DNA of 64,000 nt, from the NCBI RefSeq assembly GCF_041378895.1, contig NZ_CP144212.1, positions 2,155,501 through 2,219,500 of the forward strand, given 5' to 3'. This DNA comes from Dechloromonas sp. ZY10. Lineage in GTDB: Bacteria; Pseudomonadota; Gammaproteobacteria; Burkholderiales; Rhodocyclaceae. The notes beneath the pieces are model-generated. The model searched no databases. It had not been told where the DNA came from and worked only from the letters and a program-made list of their open reading frames with translations. The position numbers were made by a program, and so were the translations under genes. Numbering within the stretch: the stretch's first letter is position 1; every line of letters starts with the position of its first letter. Shown here in pieces: positions 54,901-62,432 of this stretch.

Positions 54901-55861
54901 CATTCAGGAAGGACTGGTACCGCAACCAGATCGCCAGCCCTCGCCGCAAGGGCTGCAGGGAACGCACCGACAGCATCATGCAGGCAGACAAGCCGCCCGG
55001 CGTCATATCCCCGGCGAGAACCCCCCAAACACTGGCAAACACGACACCGACCACCATCAACTGCGAGAACAGGCTGCCGATCGCCCCGCCCAGCGCCGTT
55101 CCGCGCGCCAGGCGTTCGCCCATTTCAGCGTTGCTTGCCTGCAGCAATTCGTAGCGCCGCTCCATCTGGTTTTCCATCGACATGGTCTTGACCGTGTGAA
55201 TCCCGGAGAGCACCTCGATCAGGAAATTGAACCGGCGGTCATCAAAAACCTGCCGTTGCTCGACAAGATGGCGAATCCAGTTGCCGAAACGGACAATCAC
55301 GAAGGCAAACACCACCAGCAGCACAATCGGAATGGCAACCACCCAGCCTCCGATCACGTAGGTCAACAGCAGGAACAGCAGGACGAACGGCAAATCGAAA
55401 AGAACCAGCAAAGCCTGCCCGGAGTAAAAATCCGCAACCTTGGCCGAAGCAGCAATCCGCTCTGCATGCACTCCGGGCTCTTCCATCTGCAGCCGCCGCA
55501 GAGGGACGCGCAGGAGATGGCGCAAGGCACCGACACTCGCCGAATGCTCGAAGCGGGCCCCCAGCCAACCGGTCAATGCGCCGTTCAAGGCACGCAGGAA
55601 CTCCTCCAGCATCAGGCCGCAAAGAACGCCGATCACGATGAACGCCAGCGTCCCCAACGACTGATTGATCACCACCCGATCCATGATCTGCAAGATCGCC
55701 AGCGGTAGTGCAAAAGCCAGAATGTTGTACAACAGCGCAGCCGTCACCACCCCGGGCAAGACTCGCCTTAAATCCGGCGACTGGAAAATTTCCCGCAATG
55801 GGGAAAGATCAAGCCTATCGCCTTTGGATTTTGAGAAAAACGGAGCTAAATGCAGCGACAT
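51968..55861 (-). CDS. Single-chain tandem ABC exporter (two TMD-NBD units) of the type I system
   Basis: The 1297-residue protein holds two exporter halves. Half 1: membrane domain about 20-300, Walker A GDSGSGKSSLLALLNGL (near 385), signature LPAGIKQ instead of LSGGQ (near 487), Walker B VILFDEAN, H-loop LVTHRPS. A linker (about 600-720) resembles a degenerate C39-like domain (ALGWQGDVKQLAEALPHMLP, then PDGRLRCFDGG). Half 2: membrane domain about 730-1020, Walker A GPNASGKSSLL (near 1102), signature LPNGFKQ, Walker B VVMLDEPGTGLD, H-loop IVSHRPS. Type I exporters normally are half-size homodimers. The start ATG at 55861 is 2 bases after the regulator's stop; a TTG two codons earlier is in frame. 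Confidence 0.9.
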   Translation of the reverse strand: MSLHLAPFFSKSKGDRLDLSPLREIFQSPDLRRVLPGVVTAALLYNILAFALPLAILQIMDRVVINQSLGTLAFIVIGVLCGLMLEEFLRALNGALTGWLGARFEHSASVGALRHLLRVPLRRLQMEEPGVHAERIAASAKVADFYSGQALLVLFDLPFVLLFLLLTYVIGGWVVAIPIVLLVVFAFVIVRFGNWIRHLVEQRQVFDDRRFNFLIEVLSGIHTVKTMSMENQMERRYELLQASNAEMGERLARGTALGGAIGSLFSQLMVVGVVFASVWGVLAGDMTPGGLSACMMLSVRSLQPLRRGLAIWLRYQSFLNARGRLQEIADMPAEDEGKRPAMPPMKERLELLDISLRYGKNAPLFDGLSLSVRAGECVAIRGDSGSGKSSLLALLNGLDWPDSGEVRVDGRLLSEFDIESVHCQIGLLNQNGSIISGTILQNMTMFDSSLNAAALEMAQQLGLDRVVAGLRMGYETPLGESNADTLPAGIKQLISIVRVLIRNPSVILFDEANITLDMPGDQALRSYLEKRKGESTLILVTHRPSLLSMADRVLFLEEGQLTATPKSNHDLTESAENKRIELRAADRPATILGLEQIVSNHFPEANDYSRCLPKLLQALGWQGDVKQLAEALPHMLPRLDISGLCSVMANLDLPPRHIATHLDRLDERFFPCLFSGDAQPALVILERMPDGRLRCFDGGVMEERLIEPEKLAGHLYVFPKIDPHASKNKPAVGGSWFGNLLFRFRKHILLAFVLTVFNTILALAPPLFVKSIFDHVLPTQDTEMLFYLLLGVLLVLVLDFVLCRLKGEVSAYVGGRTEFVVGTSVFRKIINLPVAATEGASVNKQVSRIRSFESLREFFLGPLSVMAFDMPANIVILVAIAILCPQALIVVFITGMMFAGLAWFSHTTQQRLLNVSTHAVTARSEFLNETVSQIRTIRSVGCREVWLERFRQLSARAVKENYRDAQSQARISGISQALGTATGLGTLATAAYMTIEGVVTGGVMIATMMLVWRLTGPMQNFFSAATSLIKIRSSMQQVEALMRMQAEHDTGVRQTIRPPTQGSISYSRVSFRYTTDADPALLGVSFDVEPGQVVVITGPNASGKSSLLKLLTRAFVPQAGTIRLDSVDIRQMQISDLRSQISYMPQQCELFYGTVAQNLRLSNPAATDEELVWAIEMTGLRSDIEALPEGLNTRIASSRADQLPNGFKQRLVLARTILRPAPVVMLDEPGTGLDDVGEAYLQHCIEWLRGRATLLIVSHRPSHMRLADMVVVMNQGSIVAMGNYDSVKGKLSMGAGK

Positions 55862-55863
55862 GA

Positions 55864-57561
55864 TCAAGAGATTTCCGATTGTAAGATTGCTTGGCGCAAT
55901 AAGGGATGAACAAAAGCCAAACGGCCCTGATCACCACGCCGTAACACTCCGGCGCTGACTGCCTGCTCGATCTGGATCGACAGCACTTCAGCCGAGACAC
56001 CGATTTTTCCGGCCAGTTCGGCCCCTTCCCGGCACCCTGCCGACTCCCCTTCGGAGCGGGCGACCTGGCGTAGCAGAAGCCGGTCCAGGCCCATCGGGTC
56101 AAGTCGTGCCGCAATTGCCAGCCGCAATGCCAAAGTCAGCCCGGCACCAGGTTCGTGCAGATTTGCTCGCGCCATTTCGCAGGCGAATAGAGGAACCCCA
56201 CACGCCATTTCAGCCAATTCGCCCCAGGATATCTGCCGCCCCCCTAGCGCAGCCGCTTCGGCCGCATACCGAGTGGCCGCAGCCTGCAGCAACGCCGCCG
56301 TGGCCTCGGGGGCAAGCCGTCCCAGTCGGAGTGCCGCATCCGGATTCCCAATAGACTCGGGAAAACGCCGTCCGGCCAACAGCAACAAGCGCCCCTGGCG
56401 GATACAGGCCTCGACCAGACTCGCGAGAACCGGACCGGGAAGCAGATTGGCATCGTCGATCAGCAAAATTTCGGGAACATCGGTCGGCAAGCCTGCAGGT
56501 TCGTCACAGACTGATTGCGGCGCAACCGGCAACCCCTCGGGTAACTGGCGCAGCGACGGCCCATCCAGATCGTGCAGCGCGAAAAAATGGCGCAAGCGCC
56601 AACCGCGCGACCATCCCTCATGAGCGATACGACGGCACAGGGTTGATTTCCCCATCCCGATCTCACCCTCAAGCAGGAACAGTCCGCGCCGCCTGAGCAG
56701 GCTTTGCGCTAACCATGCTGCAATCTGCCGCAACTCGCGGCTACGCCCGAGCAAACCGGAGGCCACCGGAGGATCGCCGCCAATTTCTTGCCAAACCAGA
56801 TGGTCGACCGTGGAAAAATGCAGGCAATCGGTTTCTGGCCCAAGTGGAACGGGACCCAGCGCATTCAGGATCGCTCTTGCCTGGGGTGACAATTGCAAGC
56901 CCCCCGCAGAACCGGAGGCCGCCATGTCGCGAGCGTCGGCAATCGCGCTGCTGGCCATCGCCTCTCCCGACCAGGCACCGCGCCGATTGATACTGACTAC
57001 CGCCAGGCCCGCCGTGATGGCACCGCGCAAACCTTGCGCCAGCCGCCCATCCGACGCTGCGACCGCGCGGTAGACCAAGCGTGCCGCAAGCACGGCTCGA
57101 TACACGTCCTGGGTACAAGCACTGCGGATACCGAAAATCAGATCGCCAGCACACTGGTGCCGAGCAAGGAAAACGGCATCGTGATCGAAGGCATAGGCAG
57201 CCAGTGACTGATGCAGCAAACGCATCAACGCCTGATGTTCGCCTCCCTCCCCCCCTTGCTCGGGTGCCAGCAGCAAACTCAGAACCACGCAGGGGCGGCG
57301 CTCCAGCAGCCCGGTAGCAAATACCGGCGCCTCAGACTCAGTCTGCCCCCGCTGCAAATCACAGGAAACGGCTGCCGCACGATTGCGAACTTTAAGCTTC
57401 TTGAAAATCGCGACAATATGCTGCTTGACCGTTCCCAAGCCGATCCCGAGCTCATTGGCGATCTCTTTGTTCACCTTGCCGACACGCAGCAAGTCAAGAA
57501 TCTGCCTCTGCCGGGGAGACAACTCGGGTGCGTCGTCGAGAGGCAATTCAGCCATGATCAT
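55864..57561 (-). CDS. Regulator: N-terminal LuxR HTH, cyclase-like domain, P-loop ATPase
   Basis: The 565-residue protein begins with a GerE/LuxR helix-turn-helix (LSPRQRQILDLLRVGKVNKE, then GLGTVKQHIVAIFKKLKV, residues 14-65). A region (about 88-235) follows the pattern of class III cyclase domains without visible catalytic Asp residues (LIFGIRSACTQDVYRAVLAA, GAITAGLAVVSINRRG, WSGEAMASSAIADARDMA). From about 270 comes an ATPase with Walker A LEGEIGMGKSTLCRR (near 300) and Walker B EILLIDDANLL (near 370). LAL/MalT regulators have the HTH at the C-terminus; here it is at the front. It lies inside the secretion operon, so it probably controls it; the signal is unknown. Confidence 0.82.
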   Translation of the reverse strand: MIMAELPLDDAPELSPRQRQILDLLRVGKVNKEIANELGIGLGTVKQHIVAIFKKLKVRNRAAAVSCDLQRGQTESEAPVFATGLLERRPCVVLSLLLAPEQGGEGGEHQALMRLLHQSLAAYAFDHDAVFLARHQCAGDLIFGIRSACTQDVYRAVLAARLVYRAVAASDGRLAQGLRGAITAGLAVVSINRRGAWSGEAMASSAIADARDMAASGSAGGLQLSPQARAILNALGPVPLGPETDCLHFSTVDHLVWQEIGGDPPVASGLLGRSRELRQIAAWLAQSLLRRRGLFLLEGEIGMGKSTLCRRIAHEGWSRGWRLRHFFALHDLDGPSLRQLPEGLPVAPQSVCDEPAGLPTDVPEILLIDDANLLPGPVLASLVEACIRQGRLLLLAGRRFPESIGNPDAALRLGRLAPEATAALLQAAATRYAAEAAALGGRQISWGELAEMACGVPLFACEMARANLHEPGAGLTLALRLAIAARLDPMGLDRLLLRQVARSEGESAGCREGAELAGKIGVSAEVLSIQIEQAVSAGVLRRGDQGRLAFVHPLLRQAILQSEIS

Positions 57562-57569
57562 CGAGCTTC

Positions 57570-59924
57570 TCAGCGAATCAGGACACGGGGGGCCGGCAAA
57601 CCGTCAGCATCAACCAGGACACTGACCGGATAAACCAGAACACCCTCCCTCTGGCGAATACGCTCGCACTGCTCGGAGGCGTCGATCGCATTGCCATAGA
57701 CCCCGGTACGCAAGGTATAGGAAATCCCGCCGGAAGCAGTCAAGAGCGGATAGACATACGCGGTATAGCCCTTGCGCACCCAGGCAGCCTTGACCTTCTC
57801 TGCCTCCGCGGCATCCCTGGCACTCCCCAACTGCACCGAGTGCGCAGAACGCAAACCGGTCGCTGGCAGTACCACCACCTTGGCATCGGTCGTCACCGCC
57901 GCCTTCGCCCCCCCACGCACTTCGCCACCTGAAGCCGCGAGAAGTCCGGCGGCACCGGCTGCGGCATCACGGGCAGGCAATGCGATTTTCACATCCGTCG
58001 GGCGGTCGACCGTGGCCGCATCACGCTTGGCACGCTCCGGCTCGGCCATTGCCACCCGGAACTGCTCATCCTGTGCGGCCAGAGGCCGGCAACGCATCAT
58101 CCCCGCCTCGAGGATACGGCAAAAATCCAGGGCTCCCGCCTGGTCGCCAAACGCCCCGACAAAAACCCGGTACCAGGTTGCCCGCTCTTCATTATTACTG
58201 GCCACCCGGCCCTGCAAACGCGGGAAAAACTTTTTGTCGCCGAGGGCAGTCGGAAAACGCTGGCGCAAGTCGCGCCAGACATGCACCACGCCCTGCCGAT
58301 CCTGCAACCCGGCCAACTCGACCAACCAGGGCGCATCCTTGTTTTCGAGAGCCGCCGCCCGCCAGTCGATTGCCGCCAGATCCTCATCGGTCACTGGCGC
58401 ATTGCCACCAGCCGCAAACCGCGCCGGACGAGCCCCTTTGCCGGGTAGCGCATCACCTACCGGAATCCCGCCCCCCATGGCCGCAAACAGAGAGACGACC
58501 CCCCGGAAGCGTTCCATTCGCACCCGATGCAACTCATCCAGATTGCGATGATAGGTACGCTGGGTATCAAGCAAAGTCAGATAATCGATCGCCCCTGCAT
58601 CGTAAGCCTCGGCACTCAGCTTCCAGGCACGCTCGGCGGAATCAGCTGCCTGCTGCTGCGACTGCTCCCGCTCGCCATTCATCTGGGCAGCGGCAATTCC
58701 ATCCTCGGTCTCGCGAATCGCGGTGTAGATCACCTTGACATAGGTTTCGACCAGTTCTTCGTAAACGGCCTTGGCATACACCGTTTCATTGGCCCGCTTG
58801 CCATAGTCAAAAATGGTGGCTGACAAATTGGCTACCGCGTTCCAGAACAGATTGCTTGACTGAAACAGCCGTGAAAAGCTCAGGCTGCCATAACCGACCT
58901 GGGCGGTCAGGTCGAGGGGCGGCAAGATCCGCGTTCGCGCGACATCGATATCGGCATCGGCCGCCAACAGCCGCGCCTCGACCACCCGCACATCAGGGCG
59001 GCGCACCAACAAGCTGGCGGGCAAGCCCGGGAGCACCGCCGGCAAATTCAGCGAAGCCAGCCCTTTTTCCTCCAGCGCCAGCGATACCGGCGGCCCGCCG
59101 GCAAGGATCGCCAAGCCGTTGATGACGTTTTCACGCTGCAGCAACAAAGCCGGGATGGTTGCCTGAACCGAATAAACAGCCGCTTTCTGCTGCTCGAATT
59201 CGGTCGCGGTGGCATCACCCACCTCCATCCGGGAACGCACCGACGAAAGCATGTCGCGCAATACCTTTTCCGTATCGCGAGCAACCTTCACCCGGTCGTT
59301 CAACGAGAGATACTCGACATAAAGCGCGACGGTATTGGCCACCAGCGTGCGGCGCGTATCGTCGCGCTGATATGTGGTTCGCCACAGCTGCATATCCGCC
59401 GATTCGGCAAGCGCGCTGCGCTCCCCCCACAAATCAACTCGCCAGTCGATACGCGGACCAATCTGATAAGTTTGCCGCGACTCCAGAGGCGCCCCCGGCA
59501 AACGCCGCCCGATACCCTGCAACGGCGCCTCGATCTTGGCTTGATAAGGAAGACTGACGGTTGGCAACTCGTCCGCCACAGCCTGTTCCATCCTCGCCCT
59601 TGCCTGGGCAATCCGCGACGTGGCAATCCGCAGATCGTGATTATTCGCCAATACCCGATCAACCAGCTGATCAAGATCAGGTGAATTCAGCAAACGCCAC
59701 CATTCACCCAGTTGTGACTCGGTCAATGCCTCGCCATCAACAGCACGCGGCTCGGAAGCGGCAACAGCCGCATCCCCTTCAATTGGCGCCACTGTCGCCT
59801 CAACCTGCTTGAAGCTTCCGGTCATCGGCACAGAAGGCAGGTCATATTGACTGCGTTTTGCCGCGCAGCCGGCCAGCGACATCAGCGCCAGCGATACACA
59901 TAGAGGACGAAGAATTGGACGCAT
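57570..59924 (-). CDS. NodT/TolC-family outer membrane lipoprotein fused to two SPOR-like domains
   Basis: The 784-residue product has a lipobox (LALMSLAGCAAKRS, Cys near residue 20), then an outer membrane factor (about 60-500) with the WWRLLNSPDLDQLVDRVLAN and LLVRRPDVRVVEARLLAADA motifs typical of NodT-type channels. The C-terminal 280 residues are not part of channels: two SPOR-like segments are seen, TWYRVFVGAFGDQAGALDF (near 580) and AHSVQLGSARDAAEAEKVKA with YTLRTGVYGNAIDASEQC (near 690-765). SPOR domains bind denuded peptidoglycan at division sites. First gene of the secretion operon; the ATG at 59924 gives the lipoprotein signal. Confidence 0.86.
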   Translation of the reverse strand: MRPILRPLCVSLALMSLAGCAAKRSQYDLPSVPMTGSFKQVEATVAPIEGDAAVAASEPRAVDGEALTESQLGEWWRLLNSPDLDQLVDRVLANNHDLRIATSRIAQARARMEQAVADELPTVSLPYQAKIEAPLQGIGRRLPGAPLESRQTYQIGPRIDWRVDLWGERSALAESADMQLWRTTYQRDDTRRTLVANTVALYVEYLSLNDRVKVARDTEKVLRDMLSSVRSRMEVGDATATEFEQQKAAVYSVQATIPALLLQRENVINGLAILAGGPPVSLALEEKGLASLNLPAVLPGLPASLLVRRPDVRVVEARLLAADADIDVARTRILPPLDLTAQVGYGSLSFSRLFQSSNLFWNAVANLSATIFDYGKRANETVYAKAVYEELVETYVKVIYTAIRETEDGIAAAQMNGEREQSQQQAADSAERAWKLSAEAYDAGAIDYLTLLDTQRTYHRNLDELHRVRMERFRGVVSLFAAMGGGIPVGDALPGKGARPARFAAGGNAPVTDEDLAAIDWRAAALENKDAPWLVELAGLQDRQGVVHVWRDLRQRFPTALGDKKFFPRLQGRVASNNEERATWYRVFVGAFGDQAGALDFCRILEAGMMRCRPLAAQDEQFRVAMAEPERAKRDAATVDRPTDVKIALPARDAAAGAAGLLAASGGEVRGGAKAAVTTDAKVVVLPATGLRSAHSVQLGSARDAAEAEKVKAAWVRKGYTAYVYPLLTASGGISYTLRTGVYGNAIDASEQCERIRQREGVLVYPVSVLVDADGLPAPRVLIR

Positions 59925-60010
59925 GAGATTACCCACCAAACAATCTACAAGATGACAATGCGCCACCTAAGCAATTAGCGTTCCTCGACTTAACGACAAA
60001 ACCCCGGAAA

Positions 60011-60039
60011 ACTTTAATTTTTTCTTTTTAAATCATCAA
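60011..60039 (-). promoter_or_regulatory. Putative promoter of the secretion/adhesin operon
   Basis: Minus strand TTGATG (60034-60039), 17-base spacer, TAAAGT (60011-60016), inside the most AT-rich part of the window (about 60011-60065). The expected leader to the ATG at 59924 is about 80 bases. The remainder of the gap to pyrD holds no recognisable gene. Confidence 0.5.
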
Positions 60040-60132
60040 TTAAGTTAATTTTTTGTTGAAACAACATGAAGTTTACACCCCCATCCAATGACCAATACAC
60101 AAAAGCGAAATTCAATGGTATTATGGGGAGTT

Positions 60133-61179
60133 ATGCTCTATCCATTAATCAGAAAATTCTTCTTTGCCCTTGATGCCGAAACCGCCCACGGTATCGGCAT
60201 GAGCGGCATTTCCTTCCTCCACTCGGCAGGTTTTGCCGGTTTACTGACCAAACCCGTTGCCCCCTGCCCGGTTGAAGTCATGGGGCTGAAGTTCCCCAAT
60301 CCGGTGGGACTGGCGGCCGGCCTCGACAAGAATGGCGACCATATCGACGGCCTGGCGCGACTCGGTTTCGGTTTCATCGAAATCGGCACGATCACGCCCC
60401 GCCCACAGGACGGCAACCCGCGTCCCCGCCTTTTTCGGCTCCCCGAGGCCCAGGGAATCATCAACCGGATGGGCTTCAACAATGCCGGCGTGGATCGCTT
60501 GCTGGAAAATGTTCGCCGCGCCGAATTCCCCCGCAATGGTGGAATTCTCGGAATCAATATCGGAAAAAATGCGACGACGCCGATCGAGAAGGCCGCAGAG
60601 GATTACCTGACCTGCCTGGAAAAGGTATACAACGACGCCAGTTACGTTACGGTCAATATTTCTTCGCCCAACACCAAGAACCTGCGCGAACTGCAAAAGG
60701 ACGATGCCCTCGACGACCTGCTGGCGCAGCTTAAGGCCCGCCAGGAGCAACTCGCCGAACAGTACGGCAAGTACGTACCAATGGCGCTAAAAATCGCCCC
60801 TGATCTCGACGACACGCAGATCACCGCAATTGCCGATGCCCTGCGCCGCCACCGGATCGACGGGGTGATTGCCACCAATACGACCCTATCCCGCGAAGGC
60901 GTCGAAGGTCTGCCCAATGCAGACGAAACCGGCGGCCTGTCGGGTGCCCCCGTCTTCCGCAAATCCACCGATGTACTGCACAAGCTTTCGGCCGCCCTGG
61001 CCGGCGAACTGCCGATCATCGGCGTCGGCGGCATCATGGGAGGCGAGGATGCGGCGGAAAAAATCCGTGCTGGCGCCAGTCTGGTGCAGTTCTACAGCGG
61101 CTTCATCTATCGCGGGCCGGACCTGGTCAGCGAAGTGGCGGACACACTCGCCAAAATGACGCGCCCCGAAAGTCGCTAG
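60133..61179 (+). CDS. pyrD: Dihydroorotate dehydrogenase (quinone), class 2
   Basis: Membrane-associated flavoenzyme oxidising dihydroorotate to orotate with quinone, in pyrimidine synthesis. The 348-residue product has the N-terminal amphipathic segment ([20 protein letters not shown]), FMN-binding [11 protein letters not shown] and [20 protein letters not shown], the catalytic Ser in [13 protein letters not shown], and [15 protein letters not shown]. An upstream in-frame ATG at 60088 exists; the ATG at 60133 has a GGGGAG site and matches the family start. The gene is divergent from the secretion operon. Confidence 0.96.
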   Translation: MLYPLIRKFFFALDAETAHGIGMSGISFLHSAGFAGLLTKPVAPCPVEVMGLKFPNPVGLAAGLDKNGDHIDGLARLGFGFIEIGTITPRPQDGNPRPRLFRLPEAQGIINRMGFNNAGVDRLLENVRRAEFPRNGGILGINIGKNATTPIEKAAEDYLTCLEKVYNDASYVTVNISSPNTKNLRELQKDDALDDLLAQLKARQEQLAEQYGKYVPMALKIAPDLDDTQITAIADALRRHRIDGVIATNTTLSREGVEGLPNADETGGLSGAPVFRKSTDVLHKLSAALAGELPIIGVGGIMGGEDAAEKIRAGASLVQFYSGFIYRGPDLVSEVADTLAKMTRPESR

Positions 61180-61209
61180 TTTCCATTGATTCCCACGGGC
61201 AGCGCAGGG

Positions 61210-61238
61210 TTGAATGTGCTGTCGGTGGGGACGATAAT
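61210..61238 (+). promoter_or_regulatory. Promoter of rsxABC
   Basis: TTGAAT (61210-61215), exactly 17 bases, GATAAT (61233-61238), with the rsxA ATG 27 bases further at 61266. Good match to the sigma-70 consensus (4 of 6 and 5 of 6). Confidence 0.7.
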
Positions 61239-61265
61239 CCCGAATTCACATCCCCGGCACCGATC

Positions 61266-61850
61266 ATGTCCCACTATCTCTTCATCCTCGTTGGCGCGGT
61301 CCTGGTCAACAACGTCGTGCTGGTGAAGATTCTCGGTCTCTGTCCCTTCATGGGCGTCTCCAAAAAACTGGAAACGGCTTACGGGATGGGGGCAGCCACG
61401 ACCTTCGTGCTGACCGTTGCGACCGGTGCCAGCTACATCATCGATCATGCCTTGCTGATTCCCTTCGGTCTGGAATATCTGCGCACCCTGTCGTTCATTG
61501 TCACCATTGCTGCGATCGTACAGCTGACCGAAATGGTCATCGCCAAAACCTCCCCGGCGCTGCAGCAGACACTGGGCATTTACCTGCCGCTGATCACCAC
61601 CAATTGCGCAGTACTCGGTGTTCCACTGCTGAATATTGCCAATGGCTACAACTTCGTTGAGTCGCTGCTGTTCGGAGCTGGCAGCGCGGTCGGTTTCACT
61701 CTGGTGCTGATCCTGTTTGCCGGCATCCGCGAACGGATCGAAGGTGCCAGCGTGCCCGCGCATTTCCGCGGCGCCGCCATTGCAATGGTCACCGCCGGTC
61801 TGATGGCGCTGGCCTTCATGGGTTTCGCCGGTCTCGACAAATACCAGTAA
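61266..61850 (+). CDS. rsxA: Electron transport complex subunit RsxA/RnfA
   Basis: Integral membrane subunit of the Rnf/Rsx ion-pumping NADH:ferredoxin-type complex. The 194-residue product is nearly all membrane helices (six predicted by eye) and contains the family motifs [20 protein letters not shown] and [16 protein letters not shown], the latter two with conserved Cys residues. It is first in the rsx operon, with rsxB starting 7 bases downstream. In some bacteria the complex reduces SoxR, in others it drives ferredoxin for nitrogen fixation; which holds here is unknown. Confidence 0.96.
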   Translation: MSHYLFILVGAVLVNNVVLVKILGLCPFMGVSKKLETAYGMGAATTFVLTVATGASYIIDHALLIPFGLEYLRTLSFIVTIAAIVQLTEMVIAKTSPALQQTLGIYLPLITTNCAVLGVPLLNIANGYNFVESLLFGAGSAVGFTLVLILFAGIRERIEGASVPAHFRGAAIAMVTAGLMALAFMGFAGLDKYQ

Positions 61851-61856
61851 GCGATC

Positions 61857-62432
61857 ATGGAAATCCTTGCCGCCATTGCCATCATGGCCCTCGGGGCCGT
61901 CGTTCTCGGCGCCGCCTTGGGCTTTGCGTCGATCAAGTTCAAGGTCGAAGGCGACCCGCTGGTCGAAAAGATCGATGCGATTCTGCCGCAAACCCAATGC
62001 GGCCAGTGCGGCTACCCCGGCTGCAAGCCCTACGCCGAGGCCATTGCCAATGGCGAGGAAATCAACAAATGCCCGCCCGGCGGCATGGAAGGAGTCCAGC
62101 GTCTGGCCGACCTGCTCGGCCGCGAGGTCAAGCCGCTCGACGCAGAGGAAAAGCCCAAATCCATCGCCATCATTGATGAGAACACCTGCATTGGTTGCAC
62201 CCTGTGCATCCAGGCTTGCCCGGTGGATGCGATTGTCGGTGCAGCCAAACAAATGCACACCATCATCGAAGCCCAATGCACCGGTTGCGAGTTATGCCTG
62301 CCCCCCTGCCCGGTCGAGTGCATCCGGATCGAAGCAATCGCTGAAAGCATTGACAACTGGAAGTGGAAATACCCGGTACTCGAGCTCAAGCCTGAAATGC
62401 GCAAGGCCGCAGACGCCAAAGAGGCCGCCTGA
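61857..62432 (+). CDS. rsxB: Electron transport complex subunit RsxB/RnfB
   Basis: Iron-sulfur subunit, 191 residues. N-terminal membrane helix (about residues 4-25), then the 4Fe-4S motif [16 protein letters not shown] and KCPPGG, followed by two ferredoxin-type clusters [16 protein letters not shown] and [16 protein letters not shown]. The length is normal. It overlaps rsxC by one base (TGATG). Confidence 0.96.
   Translation: MEILAAIAIMALGAVVLGAALGFASIKFKVEGDPLVEKIDAILPQTQCGQCGYPGCKPYAEAIANGEEINKCPPGGMEGVQRLADLLGREVKPLDAEEKPKSIAIIDENTCIGCTLCIQACPVDAIVGAAKQMHTIIEAQCTGCELCLPPCPVECIRIEAIAESIDNWKWKYPVLELKPEMRKAADAKEAA

Noticed and set aside
56804-58011. Further copies of the TCACGGTCGACCGTGA palindrome (near 56804 and 58000)
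   Set aside because: Only the GGTCGACCGTG part matches and both are inside coding sequence; the full 16-mer is absent.
60119-60124. TATTAT as the pyrD -10 element
   Set aside because: It lies 9 bases before the chosen ATG and would leave no room for the GGGGAG ribosome site in the mRNA.
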